From contig JARBUG010000017.1 of assembly GCA_029239785.1 (NCBI GenBank), positions 1 to 45,731 on the forward strand: a DNA stretch of 45,731 nucleotides. The letters are read 5' to 3'. The DNA comes from Symbiobacteriaceae bacterium (GTDB lineage Bacteria > Bacillota > Sulfobacillia > Symbiobacteriales > Symbiobacteriaceae). How positions within the stretch are numbered: position 1 is the first letter of the stretch; every line of letters begins with the position of its first letter. A model generated the notes under the pieces. It did no database searches and had not been told where the DNA came from. It saw nothing but the letters and a program-made list of their open reading frames with translations. This document shows, piece after piece, positions 34,854-43,774 of this stretch. Position numbers and translations under genes: made by a program.

Positions 34854-35480
34854 ATGGCTTCTGAAGATCCCACGAACAACAAGCCCCCGGCCCCGAAGCC
34901 CAAATCCAAGGCTGAAGAGGAAGCCAGGGCCGCCCTGGCCAAGTTCCGGGAGCAGGCCGACCACGCCACCCACGACTTGTTCCTAAACGCCCGCCGCGAC
35001 CAACTGCAGCGCCCCGACCTGACCTCCGAAATCCTCAAAGGCACCACCATCCCGGCCAGCGTCTGGACCTACGGCCCCGGCCGTCACAACTTCACCGTCC
35101 AGTTCGACGAGCGGCTGGTCGCAATCGCCAAGTTCATGAAAGTCAAGCTGACCAACAAGAAGGTGGTCAAGCTCCAGGCCTACTTCCTGGGCGAGTCGGG
35201 CCTCCTGGTCATGTACCCTGCCCCTGCGACTGACAATACTGCCTTTGAGATTAAGCGCTATAAGAACGGCACCATCTCCGTCAACCTGTCCGATCTGCTC
35301 ATCGCCCAGGGCTATGCCGTGGAGGCCAATTACAGGGAGTTGCGTCGGGTCGTCATGGCCCCGGAAGAAAGCGAGCTGTGGCCGGCCCTGACGGTCAACT
35401 ATGAAGGCAAGCCTGAGGAGCGCAAGTTCGTCCCTCGGTCTGCGGGCGAGGACGCTGAAGGTGAAGAGAACGGCAAATAG
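34854..35480 (+). CDS. Hypothetical protein with charged N- and C-terminal tails
   Basis: A 208-aa cytoplasmic protein from ATG 34854, with AGGGAGG upstream and a near-consensus promoter. Residues 1-40 are low-complexity and rich in Lys, Pro, Ala and Glu, with a charged helix (KSKAEEEARAALAKFREQAD). The core (about 60-180) looks alpha/beta: VWTYGPGRHNFTVQFDERLV, then KRYKNGTISVNLSDLLIAQG. The C-terminus is acidic (AGEDAEGEENGK). No catalytic motif or family was recognised. The strong promoter and an independent terminator at 35611 show that it is its own transcription unit and probably well expressed. Confidence 0.65.
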   Translation: MASEDPTNNKPPAPKPKSKAEEEARAALAKFREQADHATHDLFLNARRDQLQRPDLTSEILKGTTIPASVWTYGPGRHNFTVQFDERLVAIAKFMKVKLTNKKVVKLQAYFLGESGLLVMYPAPATDNTAFEIKRYKNGTISVNLSDLLIAQGYAVEANYRELRRVVMAPEESELWPALTVNYEGKPEERKFVPRSAGEDAEGEENGK

Positions 35481-35610
35481 CTGCCGCAGATGAGCCTGCC
35501 TCATGGCTGCGTGGTGAGTGCGTTGAGCCTGCATATTGACCGCGCTGTGGCCGCGTTGGGACTCCCCCCGGGGCGCCCGGAGCCTGCGGCGACCGTGACG
35601 ACAAACCTAC

Positions 35611-35650
35611 CACCCCTTGCTGCAGAAGGCTTTGCAGCAAGGGGTGTTTT
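35611..35650 (+). terminator. Strong intrinsic terminator
   Basis: CACCCCTTGCTGCA (35611-35624) pairs with TGCAGCAAGGGGTG (35633-35646), followed by TTTT. It ends the 208-aa gene unit. Confidence 0.85.
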
Positions 35651-36010
35651 GTCGCTTGGCTTCCCCTGATACCGTCAGATCGGACCCACGCGGCCGCCGC
35701 AGAACCCCTTCGTGGTGACGGTGCGACGGGCAAACGAACCCCGCGAGCCTTGAGCGAGAAGCCATCAAGACCACCACGTGGCTGCGCGGAATGCGTCGCA
35801 CGGTGCCGCGGAGGGCGCCCAGCACCGCGCTGTGCCCGCGTTGGACCGCGTTGTGCCCGCGTTGGGGCCACGTGGGACTGCCCCGTAACCGCGATGAGCC
35901 TCTGCTGTGGCCGCGTGATGCCCCAACCCGGTCAGGGGACCTACCCCAGCAAAAGTACCTAAGATCCCCAGTGATTAGTCTATTCGCGCCGCTGTCTCCT
36001 TCGTGTCCTT
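35651..36010. other. Gap with degenerate GC-rich short repeats
   Basis: No gene supported. The motif GTG(G/C)CCGCGTTGG recurs: once at about 35548 and twice at about 35832-35865 (GTGCCCGCGTTGG, then TTGTGCCCGCGTTGG). A weaker variant (TGTGGCCGCGTGATG) lies near 35906. Spacing is irregular. It precedes the malic enzyme promoter. Confidence 0.4.
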
Positions 36011-36015
36011 AGCGT

Positions 36016-36021
36016 TATAAT
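36016..36021 (+). promoter_or_regulatory. Perfect -10 box upstream of the malic enzyme
   Basis: TATAAT at 36016-36021, about 45 bases before the start codon. The best -35 candidate, CTGTCT at 35992-35997, is weak, so an activator or an alternative element may be needed. Confidence 0.5.
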
Positions 36022-36066
36022 GTGGACTGTATAAGTCTCGGCAAATTACAAGGAGGCACTCCCACC

Positions 36067-37524
36067 GTGGCAATCCACAAGCTTGGCGGCATTCGGCTCA
36101 TCCTGCGGCTTGAAATTCAGAACACCGGCGCGATCTTCTCCTACCTCGCGACCGCGATCGGCGCCGCCGGCGGCGACATCCTCGCCGTCGACCTCATCCA
36201 GGCCCGCAAGGAAGTCGTTGTGCGTGACGTGACCATCGGCGTAGAACACCGGGAACACGGCAACCGGGTCGTCCAGGCGGTCTCCGCCCTGCCCGGCGTC
36301 AAGATCATCAACGTCTCCGACCGGGTCTTCCTGGCCCACCTCGGCGGCAAAATCGAAATCAAGTCCCGGGTCCCGGTCAAGACCCGCGACGACCTCTCCA
36401 TGGTCTACACCCCCGGCGTCGCCGACGTCTGCACCGCCATCCACCAGGACCCGACCAAGGCCTTCACGCTTACCATCAAGCGCAACTCCGTCGCCGTCGT
36501 CTCCGACGGCACAGCGGTCCTCGGTCTCGGCGACATCGGCCCGGCCGCCGCGATGCCCGTCATGGAAGGCAAGGCGATGCTCTTCAAGCAGTTCGCGAAC
36601 GTCGACGCCTTCCCCATCTGCCTCGATACGAAAGATCCCGACGAGATCATCGCCATCGTCAAGGCGCTCGCCCCGACCTTCGGTGGCATCAACCTCGAAG
36701 ATATCAGCTCGCCGCGCTGCTTCTACATTGAAGAGCGGCTCAAGGAAGAGCTGGACATCCCCGTCTTCCACGACGACCAGCACGGCACCGCCACTGTCGT
36801 GCTCGCCGGCCTGATGAACGCGGCCAAGGTAGTCCAGAAGGACCTGGCCGACCTCAAGGCCGTCATCGTCGGCATCGGGGCCGCCGGCGTCGCCATTTCG
36901 AAGATGCTGATGCTCGCGGGCATCACCGATATCGTCGGCGTGGACAAGCAGGGCATCATCGAGCGGGGCAAGGATTACCCGACCAACGCCATGTGGCAGT
37001 GGTACGCCGAGCACACCAACCCCCGGAACATCCACGGCACCCTGCACGAGGCGATCGAGGGCGCCGACGTCTTCATCGGCGTCTCGGGCCCGGGCGTCCT
37101 GCAGGTAGCGCATCTCAAGAAGATGGCCCGCGACCCGATCGTCTTTGCCATGGCCAACCCCACGCCCGAGATCGATCCCGAAGAAGCCGAGCCCTACGTG
37201 AAGGTGATGGCGACGGGGCGGTCTGACTACCCCAACCAGGTCAACAACCTGCTCTGCTTCCCGGGCCTCTTCCGGGGCGCCCTGGACTGCCGTGCCCGCC
37301 AGATCAACGACGCCATGAAGCTGGCCGCCGCCAAGGCGATCGCCTCTGTCGTCAAAGATGAGGAGCTGCACGCCGAATACATCATCCCCTCGGTCTTCAA
37401 CAAGCGGGTGGTGGATGCGGTGGCGCAGGCGGTGGAGGCCGCGGCCCACGAGTCGGGCGTGGCCCGCCGAGAGCGGCGCGAGGTGCGCCATCAGGCCGAC
37501 GGCATGTTCGGCACGGCTGATTAA
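36067..37524 (+). CDS. NAD-type malic enzyme with N-terminal ACT domain
   Basis: A 485-aa enzyme starting at GTG 36067, with AAGGAGG at 36050-36056. Residues 1-85 form an ACT regulatory domain (LRLEIQNTGAIFSYLATAIG). The malic enzyme core follows: MVYTPGVADVCTAI with the catalytic tyrosine, KRNSVAVVSDGTAVLGLGDI, and EDISSPRCFYIEERL. VFHDDQHGTATVVLAGL carries the metal-binding aspartates. The NAD(P)-binding fold has VIVGIGAAGVAISKM, and ISGPG-like VSGPGVLQ and MANPTPEIDPEEA complete the family pattern. It decarboxylates malate to pyruvate, linking the TCA cycle to pyruvate metabolism. Which amino acid or ligand the ACT domain senses is not evident. Confidence 0.93.
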   Translation: MAIHKLGGIRLILRLEIQNTGAIFSYLATAIGAAGGDILAVDLIQARKEVVVRDVTIGVEHREHGNRVVQAVSALPGVKIINVSDRVFLAHLGGKIEIKSRVPVKTRDDLSMVYTPGVADVCTAIHQDPTKAFTLTIKRNSVAVVSDGTAVLGLGDIGPAAAMPVMEGKAMLFKQFANVDAFPICLDTKDPDEIIAIVKALAPTFGGINLEDISSPRCFYIEERLKEELDIPVFHDDQHGTATVVLAGLMNAAKVVQKDLADLKAVIVGIGAAGVAISKMLMLAGITDIVGVDKQGIIERGKDYPTNAMWQWYAEHTNPRNIHGTLHEAIEGADVFIGVSGPGVLQVAHLKKMARDPIVFAMANPTPEIDPEEAEPYVKVMATGRSDYPNQVNNLLCFPGLFRGALDCRARQINDAMKLAAAKAIASVVKDEELHAEYIIPSVFNKRVVDAVAQAVEAAAHESGVARRERREVRHQADGMFGTAD

Positions 37525-37610
37525 CGTACGCCCCCGGTGGTATGGACAGGAAGACGCGGCACCACGCCGAATATATGGAGGTCAGTCATGAAGATATTGG
37601 GGTGAAGTAT

Positions 37611-40007
37611 GTGACGAGGGTGATCAAACCCGTCCGAAGCGCCGCCCTGCTGCTGGTGCTGGCCCTGCTGCTTCTGGCCACCCAGCCCGCCGGAGCCGAC
37701 CCCGGGTACGTCCCCTACCGCCAGCCCTCACCGCAGGGCACCATCGGCCTCAGCCGTCCGACCATTCAGATGCAGTTCTACCTGGGCATCGGCGAAGTGA
37801 TCCGCGCCGCCCACATGCGCCTCGACGGCGCAGACGTCACGCCAAAATGGGACGCGGAAGGGCTCATCTCCTACACGCCGCCGGCGGCGCTGGCAGAGGG
37901 TGAGCATACGGTTCACCTCACGGTGGATATCGCTTCGGTGATCGCCGGCTGGACCTACGACACGCTGGTCAGGAACTTCAGCTTCACCGTGGCGCAGGGC
38001 GCCATCGTGCTGCCGCCGCAGCCCCGCCCCGAGGAGCTGCGGGCCCTGGAGCGGGTCAACGCCTACCGCAAGGCGGCCGGGCAGTCGCCGCTGAACTACG
38101 ACAACAGCCTGGGCGCCGCCGCCGCAGGCCACGCACGGTACCTGGTGCAAAACCCTGACCAGACCGCCATCAACGCCCACGGTCAGACGGTCGGCACGCC
38201 GCTCTTCTTTGGTGCCACGCCCGGCGCCCGGGTCAACTTCTTCGCCTACGGGGGCGGCGTTCAGGAGATCATCGCATTCGCGGGCCGGGCGGAGGACGCC
38301 GTGGACGAATGGATGGCCACCCTGTATCACCGCCTGCCGATCATCTACCCCGGAAACACCGAAATGGGCTACGGGCTGGCCGGCCAGGGGACGGAAATTG
38401 TGAACGTGCTTGAGGCCGGCCCGGCGCTGGCCGGGGGCGGAGCGGTGGTCTGGCCCTACCCTGGCCAGGAGGATGTGCCCACCGCCTGGGACGGCCTGGA
38501 GATGCCGGACCCGTTCCGGCTCTATCCCGGGGTGGTGGGGCCGGTGGGCTACACGGTCACCCTTACCTTCGGCGGGGCGGTCCGGTCGCTCATGCTAAAC
38601 CAGTGGTCGCTGACCGGCCCCAACGGTGCCGTATCGGCTATGACCTTCAGCCCGGAGAATGACGGTGAACTGACCGATACCGTGGCGCTAATCCCTGTGG
38701 CCCCGCTGGAGCCGGGCGCAAGCTACGAGGTGACGATGGCCGGCCAAGTCGATGTGGGGCAGGGCCTTCAGCCCTACACGCGCACCTGGTCGTTCACGAC
38801 GGCACCCGACCAGGTCCCGGACTTTGCGCGGCGCTGGACGACTCGCATCGGCAGCATGTTACGTGATGTCACCGTCTCCGGATCGGGCTTTGCGCCATCC
38901 ATGCGGGTCTATCTGGGCGGCCTGGAGGTAGAGAATTTGCAGGTGGAATCGAGCGGGCAGTTCTCCTTCGAACCGCCGCCGGGCCTGCCTGCAGCCGCTG
39001 CGCACGACCTCGTGGTGGTGACCGCGGGCGGCCGGGAGGCCCGCTGGCCCGAGTTTCTGGCGGAAGGGCAGTTTACGCTGCCGGCGGGGAGTCCGTTTTC
39101 GAATCTGCCGATGGTGGTGCACGGTGAAGCGCTGGCGCTGCCTGCCAAGCTTCACGCATCCGGGCAGGTGCTGATACCGGCATCCGCCCTGGAGCACCTG
39201 GGCGCCATGTTCGCCCACGTGCCCGAGCTCGGACGGTCTTACTGGCTCTGGGGCGGGCGGAACGGCGATTACACCATGGGCAGTGTCGCCGCACAGGTGG
39301 AGGGGCTGCCCATGTCGCTGGCGCTTCCCGTCCAGCGCCTGGGCGGCGAAACCTACATCGATCAGGCGTGGGTCAGCCGGCTGCTGGGAGACCCGGTCCG
39401 GCTGGCTGGCGGCCAGGTGCAGATCGGGATGCAGGATATTGCCGGGCACTGGGCCCGCCCGCTGATCATCCAGTTGCTGCGTGATGGCGTCGTGAGCGGG
39501 GCAGGCAGCGGCTGGTTCGGCCCGAACGATCCCCTGACCCGCGCCGCTTTCGTGAAGATGCTGGTGGGCGCCCGGCGGGTGCCTGTCCGCCCGGGTAACG
39601 CTGGCCGGTTCGCCGACACGGCCGGCCACTGGGTGGCGGCGCAGGGGTACATCGGCGCGGCGGTGGAGGCAGGGTTCGTGGTGCCCTTGGAGTATCCGGG
39701 CGGCCGGTTCGAGCCCGACCTGCCCATCTCCCGGGAGGAGATGGCCGTGATGGTGACCCGGGCGCTGGGCTTGGATACCTCGGCCCGCTCCCTGACCCTG
39801 GATCTGGCCGAAGGGACGGCCACCGTTGCGGGGCGCCCCTTTGCGGACGCCGCCGACTGGACCCGCCCGGGCTACATCGCCGTGGCGGTGGAGCAGGGCA
39901 TCATCAACGGATATCCGGCAGATGGCGGGTTCTACGCCTTCCACCCGTTCCGTCAGGCGACCCGGGCCGAAGCCGTGGCCATGATTGTTCGGATGGCCGA
40001 TAAGTAG
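37611..40007 (+). CDS. Secreted CAP-domain protein with three SLH domains
   Basis: A 798-aa surface protein. GTG 37611 is chosen because it gives a clean signal peptide (MTRVIKPVRSAALLLVLALL, cleaved near QPAGA) behind GGGGTG. An ATG at 37575 is in frame but lacks a ribosome site. Order of domains: an Ig-like segment; a CAP/SCP domain (ELRALERVNAYRKAAGQSPL to EMGYGLAGQG); a Big_5-like domain (TFGGAVRSLMLNQWSLTGPN); an IPT-like segment; a copper-amine-oxidase-N-like region; and three SLH repeats, starting near DIAGHWARPLIIQLLRDGVV and ending at the C-terminus. SLH domains anchor proteins to secondary cell-wall polymers. This implies a Gram-positive-type envelope. Confidence 0.88.
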   Translation: MTRVIKPVRSAALLLVLALLLLATQPAGADPGYVPYRQPSPQGTIGLSRPTIQMQFYLGIGEVIRAAHMRLDGADVTPKWDAEGLISYTPPAALAEGEHTVHLTVDIASVIAGWTYDTLVRNFSFTVAQGAIVLPPQPRPEELRALERVNAYRKAAGQSPLNYDNSLGAAAAGHARYLVQNPDQTAINAHGQTVGTPLFFGATPGARVNFFAYGGGVQEIIAFAGRAEDAVDEWMATLYHRLPIIYPGNTEMGYGLAGQGTEIVNVLEAGPALAGGGAVVWPYPGQEDVPTAWDGLEMPDPFRLYPGVVGPVGYTVTLTFGGAVRSLMLNQWSLTGPNGAVSAMTFSPENDGELTDTVALIPVAPLEPGASYEVTMAGQVDVGQGLQPYTRTWSFTTAPDQVPDFARRWTTRIGSMLRDVTVSGSGFAPSMRVYLGGLEVENLQVESSGQFSFEPPPGLPAAAAHDLVVVTAGGREARWPEFLAEGQFTLPAGSPFSNLPMVVHGEALALPAKLHASGQVLIPASALEHLGAMFAHVPELGRSYWLWGGRNGDYTMGSVAAQVEGLPMSLALPVQRLGGETYIDQAWVSRLLGDPVRLAGGQVQIGMQDIAGHWARPLIIQLLRDGVVSGAGSGWFGPNDPLTRAAFVKMLVGARRVPVRPGNAGRFADTAGHWVAAQGYIGAAVEAGFVVPLEYPGGRFEPDLPISREEMAVMVTRALGLDTSARSLTLDLAEGTATVAGRPFADAADWTRPGYIAVAVEQGIINGYPADGGFYAFHPFRQATRAEAVAMIVRMADK

Positions 40008-40025
40008 CGTAACCATTGCCCACAG

Positions 40026-40069
40026 GCCTCCGTTATAACGAGCGAAGCTCTTATAGCGGGGGTCTTTTT
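40026..40069 (+). terminator. Terminator overlapping the murA ribosome site
   Basis: The stem runs from CCTCCGTTATAA-c-GAGC (40027-40043) to GCTCTTATAGCGGGGG (40047-40062), loop GAA, followed by TCTTTTT. It ends the SLH gene. Its 3' arm GCGGGGG is also the only ribosome-site-like sequence before the murA ATG at 40071. Confidence 0.8.
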
Positions 40070-40070
40070 C

Positions 40071-41375
40071 ATGCACTTGCAGATCGTTGGCGGAAACCGG
40101 CTGGTTGGCACCGTGACCGCAGCGGGTTCGAAGAACGCGGCCCTGGCTCTCATGGCGGCGGCCATGCTGCCCGCCGGCGAAACGGTGCTGCGGGGAGTGC
40201 CCCGCATCGCAGACATCGAAGTTTTTCGAGCGCTGATGGCCTCGGTGGGGGCTCCTTCTGAATGGACCGACCGGCACACTTTGGTCATCTCCGGCGGCGG
40301 CCTGCTTGATCAGACGCCGCCGGTGGAACTGGCCCGGAAGATGCGGGCCTCCTACTACCTGATGGGCCCCCTGCTGGGCCGCCTGGGGCGGGCCCGGGTG
40401 GGGCTCCCCGGGGGCTGCACCATCGGGGCGCGGCCGGTAGACCTACATTTGAAGGCGTTCGCCGCGCTCGGCGCCCGGACGGGCATTGAGGCGGGGGAGG
40501 CCTGGGCCGAGGCCCGGCGTCTGCGCGGCGCCGACATGACGCTGGTTGGGCCCTTCGGCCCCAGCGTGGGCGCGACGATTAACGCCCTGCTGGCGGCCTG
40601 CGTAACGCCGGGCGTCAGCCGGATTCACGGGGCGGCCCAGGAGCCCGAGGTGGTGGAGGTGACGGCCTTTTTGAATCGGGCGGGCGCCCGCATCGCCGGG
40701 GCCGGCACGGGGCTGATCGAGGTGGAGGGGGTCCGGCGCTTGCAGGCGGTGGCCTACGATGTGCCGGGCGACCGCATCGAGGCGGCGACCTACCTGCTGG
40801 CCGGGGCGGCCACCGGGGGCGATGTGCAGGTCGAGGGGGTTGCGCCCTGGGCGCTGGACGGTCTGCCCCGCCTCCTGACCCAGATGGGCTGCGCCTGCGC
40901 CACCGAGGCGGGTGCTGTGCGGGTGGTGGCGCCGCCCCGGCTCCAGGCGGTGGAAGCGGTAACGGGGCCGTTTCCGGCCCTGGCCACGGATATCCAGCCC
41001 GTGCTGGTGGCGGCGCTCTGCCGGGCCCAGGGCGGGTCGCTGGTGGAGGAGCGGGTCTTTGACGCCCGGTTTGGCTACACGAGCGAACTGGAGCGGCTGG
41101 GAGCGCAGATTCGCATTGTGGCCGGGGCGACGGCGGTGATTACCGGGGTGGCCCGCCTGGGCGGGGCGCCCATGTCGGGCACCGACCTGCGGGCGACGGC
41201 GGCCCTGGTGGTGGGCGCCCTGACCGCCGAGGGCGAGTCGCAGGTGGAGGGGCTGGCCTTCCTGGACCGAGGCTATGAAGGTCTGGAACGGAAGTTCGCT
41301 TCCCTGGGCGCGGACATCCGCCGGGTAGGGGCACCATTGCGTACCACGGCTGTGAAACAGGAGGCAGTCCGTTAG
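40071..41375 (+). CDS. murA: UDP-N-acetylglucosamine 1-carboxyvinyltransferase
   Basis: A 434-aa MurA, which transfers enolpyruvate from PEP to UDP-GlcNAc in the first committed step of peptidoglycan synthesis. It contains GSKNAAL (K21, N22), the active-site loop GLPGGCTIGARP with the fosfomycin-sensitive cysteine (C116), and RMRASY-like KMRASYYLMGPLLGRLG. The C-terminal half contains FPALATDIQPVLVAAL and DRGYEGLERKFASLGAD. Length is normal for the family. The ATG is only a base or two beyond the preceding terminator, so either the ribosome uses the terminator arm or a promoter lies within the preceding gene. Firmicutes often have two MurA paralogues, so this may be either one. Confidence 0.92.
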   Translation: MHLQIVGGNRLVGTVTAAGSKNAALALMAAAMLPAGETVLRGVPRIADIEVFRALMASVGAPSEWTDRHTLVISGGGLLDQTPPVELARKMRASYYLMGPLLGRLGRARVGLPGGCTIGARPVDLHLKAFAALGARTGIEAGEAWAEARRLRGADMTLVGPFGPSVGATINALLAACVTPGVSRIHGAAQEPEVVEVTAFLNRAGARIAGAGTGLIEVEGVRRLQAVAYDVPGDRIEAATYLLAGAATGGDVQVEGVAPWALDGLPRLLTQMGCACATEAGAVRVVAPPRLQAVEAVTGPFPALATDIQPVLVAALCRAQGGSLVEERVFDARFGYTSELERLGAQIRIVAGATAVITGVARLGGAPMSGTDLRATAALVVGALTAEGESQVEGLAFLDRGYEGLERKFASLGADIRRVGAPLRTTAVKQEAVR

Positions 41376-41471
41376 CCAGCGGATGTGTCCATGCTGTAAA
41401 TCCGCGTTGTCCGGTAATCCGTGTAACCAGCGAAATCCGTGGCAAGAATCTCTCCCGAGGCAAAAGAGAAG

Positions 41472-41501
41472 GGAGCGGACAGGCATCAGCCCGTCCGCTC
41501 C
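41472..41501 (-). terminator. Terminator after the RqcH operon
   Basis: GGAGCGGAC (41472-41480) pairs with GTCCGCTCC (41493-41501). Read on the minus strand it is followed by CTTCTCTTTTG. It overlaps the stop codon of the 141-aa gene and may also stop murA from the other side. Confidence 0.65.
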
Positions 41502-41911
41502 TGCTTATTCCGCCCGAAAATCTGATCCCAGAGACTTGGCTCCCACTTGTAGACCGTGGCCTTCAGGAAGACCTGCCCGGCCTGGTCGATGGGCGGGGCG
41601 CCGGCAATCGGCACATACGCCTTCGACTCAAAGACCTTGACGATCAGATTCGGCATGGCGTCCACCAACTGCACATCGCCACCGAAGGCCGCCACCACCA
41701 GATTCTCGGAGACCTGCCTGAGCAGATCATCGTAACTGGTGGCGGTCAGCAGCACCTTGTGCACATCGCCGACCGTCTCTTCCTGGTTCGCGCCCAGTGG
41801 CCTGACCAGCTTCATCCAGACACTGGCCTTGCCATGCCGGAAGTCCGGGGCCTTGAGATGCGTGCGCAGCGCCGACTCAACCTTCGCGACCAGTTGCTCT
41901 AGTTCCCCCAT
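41486..41911 (-). CDS. Hypothetical protein overlapping rqcH
   Basis: A 141-aa protein from ATG 41911, with AGGGGG upstream. Its first 35 bases lie inside the end of rqcH, so the two are translationally coupled. The sequence is alpha/beta with a run like LVRPLGANQEETVGDVHKVL and a C-terminal segment VFESKAYVPIAGAPPIDQAG. No catalytic motif is seen. The C-terminus ends in a basic GRNKQERTG. Given its position, it may assist ribosome-associated quality control or simply share regulation. No family recognised. Confidence 0.6.
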   Translation of the reverse strand: MGELEQLVAKVESALRTHLKAPDFRHGKASVWMKLVRPLGANQEETVGDVHKVLLTATSYDDLLRQVSENLVVAAFGGDVQLVDAMPNLIVKVFESKAYVPIAGAPPIDQAGQVFLKATVYKWEPSLWDQIFGRNKQERTG

Positions 41912-43685
41912 CGGCAGTTCCCCCTACGTGCCGTTTCAGAATCGGATTCAGCTCGGGGTCAGGCGTGACCCAAAGCGTCTTCTGCTGTTCGTAGATGACC
42001 ATGCCCGGCCGGGCGCCCGACGGCTTGCGCACGTGCTTGCGGATGGTGTAATCGACCGGCACCGCCGCCGACTCCCGGGCCCGGGAATACCAGGCCGCCA
42101 GCGCCGCCGCTTCGTGGATGGCCCGCTCCGGCACCGGCTGCCCGGGCGGCACCCGCAAAATCACATGCGAGCCCGGGATATCTTTGGTGTGCAGCCAGAT
42201 GTCGTGGGGCGCCGCAAGCTTCAGCGTCAGGTAGTCGTTCTGCTTGTTGTTTCGGCCCACCCAAATCTCCAAACCGTCCGTCGACTGGACAGCCAGGGGC
42301 GGAGCGGCCTTTTCCTCGCCGGCCTTGGGCGGCTGGCCCTTTCGGTCCTTCTTCTCTTTCTTGTCGCCGATATAGCCCTCGGACTGAAGTTCCCGGCGGA
42401 TCTCCTCCAGCTCGGGCATGGAGGCTGCGGCCTGCAGCGTCGCTTCCACCTGCTCGAGGTAGGCCAGTTCGTGGCTCGACTTTTCGACCTGTTCGATGAT
42501 GATCTGCTTGCCGCTGCGCGCCTTCTGGTAGCGGCGATAGTAAGCCTGGGCGTTTTCGGAGGGGCCCAGGGTTTTATCCAGCGGAATGGTGACGGTGGCG
42601 CCATCGGGGTCGTAGTAGTCGACCACGGTGGCGACCTCGTCGCCCTTTTTGATCTGCCAAAGGTTTGCCGTAATCAGTTCGCCCTTGATGCGGAACTCCT
42701 CGGCGTTCTCGGCGGTCTTCAGCGACTCCGTTTGCAACTGGAGCTTGCGGCGGACCCGGGCGGCTTCGTCGCGCACGATTTTGCCCAGGCTGCCCCGCAG
42801 GGCGGCGAGCCGGTCGCCTTCCTCCTTGCGTCCGTAGAAGGCCTCGAGCCCGGCGCTGACCGACTCAAAGCCGGTCTTGACGGGGCCGTTCCAGGAGCGG
42901 AGGGGCAGGACGTGGTAGTCCTTGAGCCGTCCTTCCTGGTCAAGGAGGAGGCAGGGTTCGTACGCGTCCGGGCTGGCCAGGGCTTGGACCGCAGATGCCA
43001 GGGCGCTGGGGGCGGTGTCGCCCGCCGGGGTGTCGGGGGCGAACCCTGCCCGCACTGCGGCTTCCTTGGCCAGCAGGGGGCCGAGGCCGTCGACCCGGTC
43101 CAGCAGCATCTGCCAGACGGGCTGGGTGGGGTCGGCGCCCGCCGCCAGGTCGGCGGCGGTGACGGCGGCCGGGTCCAGCTTGCCCACCGGGGGCGGCGGA
43201 ATGTAGGGCAGGCCGGGCAGCAGCTCCCGGTACCGGTTGACCTCCTCAGTCACCCGGCGGATCGCATCTACTATGCGTCCTGTGGGTCCCAGCAGGACGA
43301 TGTTTGAATGCTTGCCCATCATCTCGGCGACCAGAATAAACTCGGCGGGGTTGCCCAGTTCATCAGTCACACCAATGTGGATGCGGCAGATGCGCTCCCG
43401 TCCGACCTGGCGGATCGCCAGAACCCGCCCGCCTTCAATATACTTGCGCAGCAGCATGCAGAAGGTGGGTGGGTGGGCCGGGTTCTTCTTTTCGCGGCGG
43501 GTTAGCTGCAGCCGGGCGAAGCGGGCGTTGGCGGTGATCATCAGCCGGTGGTTGACGCCGCCGGCGTAAATGAGCAGGGCGATTTCATCGGGCTCGGGCT
43601 GGTAGATCTTGCTGATACGTCCGGCGGTCAGCTTGTCGCTCAGTTCTGCGACCACCGCCGCCATGACGGTACTGTCAAAAGCCAT
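41877..43685 (-). CDS. rqcH: NFACT-family RqcH/FbpA-like protein
   Basis: A 602-aa NFACT protein from ATG 43685. The NFACT-N domain starts MAFDSTVMAAVVAELSDKL and contains HPPTFCMLLRKYIEGGRV and EMMGKHSNIVLLGPTGRI. A helical coiled-coil region lies between about 300 and 420 (NAQAYYRRYQKARSGKQIII). The C-terminal NFACT-R domain has GLEIWVGRNNKQNDYLTLKL and HDIWLHTKDIPGSHVIL. RqcH binds stalled 50S subunits and recruits tRNA-Ala to add alanine tails, while older annotations call it fibronectin-binding protein. A Lys-rich insertion (DKKEKKDRKGQPPKAGEEKA) separates the coiled coil from NFACT-R. The last ~15 residues are low-complexity and overlap the next gene. Confidence 0.9.
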   Translation of the reverse strand: MAFDSTVMAAVVAELSDKLTAGRISKIYQPEPDEIALLIYAGGVNHRLMITANARFARLQLTRREKKNPAHPPTFCMLLRKYIEGGRVLAIRQVGRERICRIHIGVTDELGNPAEFILVAEMMGKHSNIVLLGPTGRIVDAIRRVTEEVNRYRELLPGLPYIPPPPVGKLDPAAVTAADLAAGADPTQPVWQMLLDRVDGLGPLLAKEAAVRAGFAPDTPAGDTAPSALASAVQALASPDAYEPCLLLDQEGRLKDYHVLPLRSWNGPVKTGFESVSAGLEAFYGRKEEGDRLAALRGSLGKIVRDEAARVRRKLQLQTESLKTAENAEEFRIKGELITANLWQIKKGDEVATVVDYYDPDGATVTIPLDKTLGPSENAQAYYRRYQKARSGKQIIIEQVEKSSHELAYLEQVEATLQAAASMPELEEIRRELQSEGYIGDKKEKKDRKGQPPKAGEEKAAPPLAVQSTDGLEIWVGRNNKQNDYLTLKLAAPHDIWLHTKDIPGSHVILRVPPGQPVPERAIHEAAALAAWYSRARESAAVPVDYTIRKHVRKPSGARPGMVIYEQQKTLWVTPDPELNPILKRHVGGTADGGTRATGREG

Positions 43686-43774
43686 GGGCGGGCTCCTTTT
43701 GTCGAACGGATATGCGCTTTCAGCATACCATGGTCGCCGCCCCGGGGGCTACATAGGTTTGCGGTCGCGCCCCG

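Noticed and set aside
36046-37491. 481-codon minus-strand frame
   Set aside because: Shadow of the malic enzyme. Composition is repetitive Asp/Val/Gly/His, as expected for the antisense of GC-rich codons.
41376-41460. Short AATCCGTG-like repeats after murA
   Set aside because: Only two or three imperfect copies over 60 bases, too weak to call an array or repeat family.
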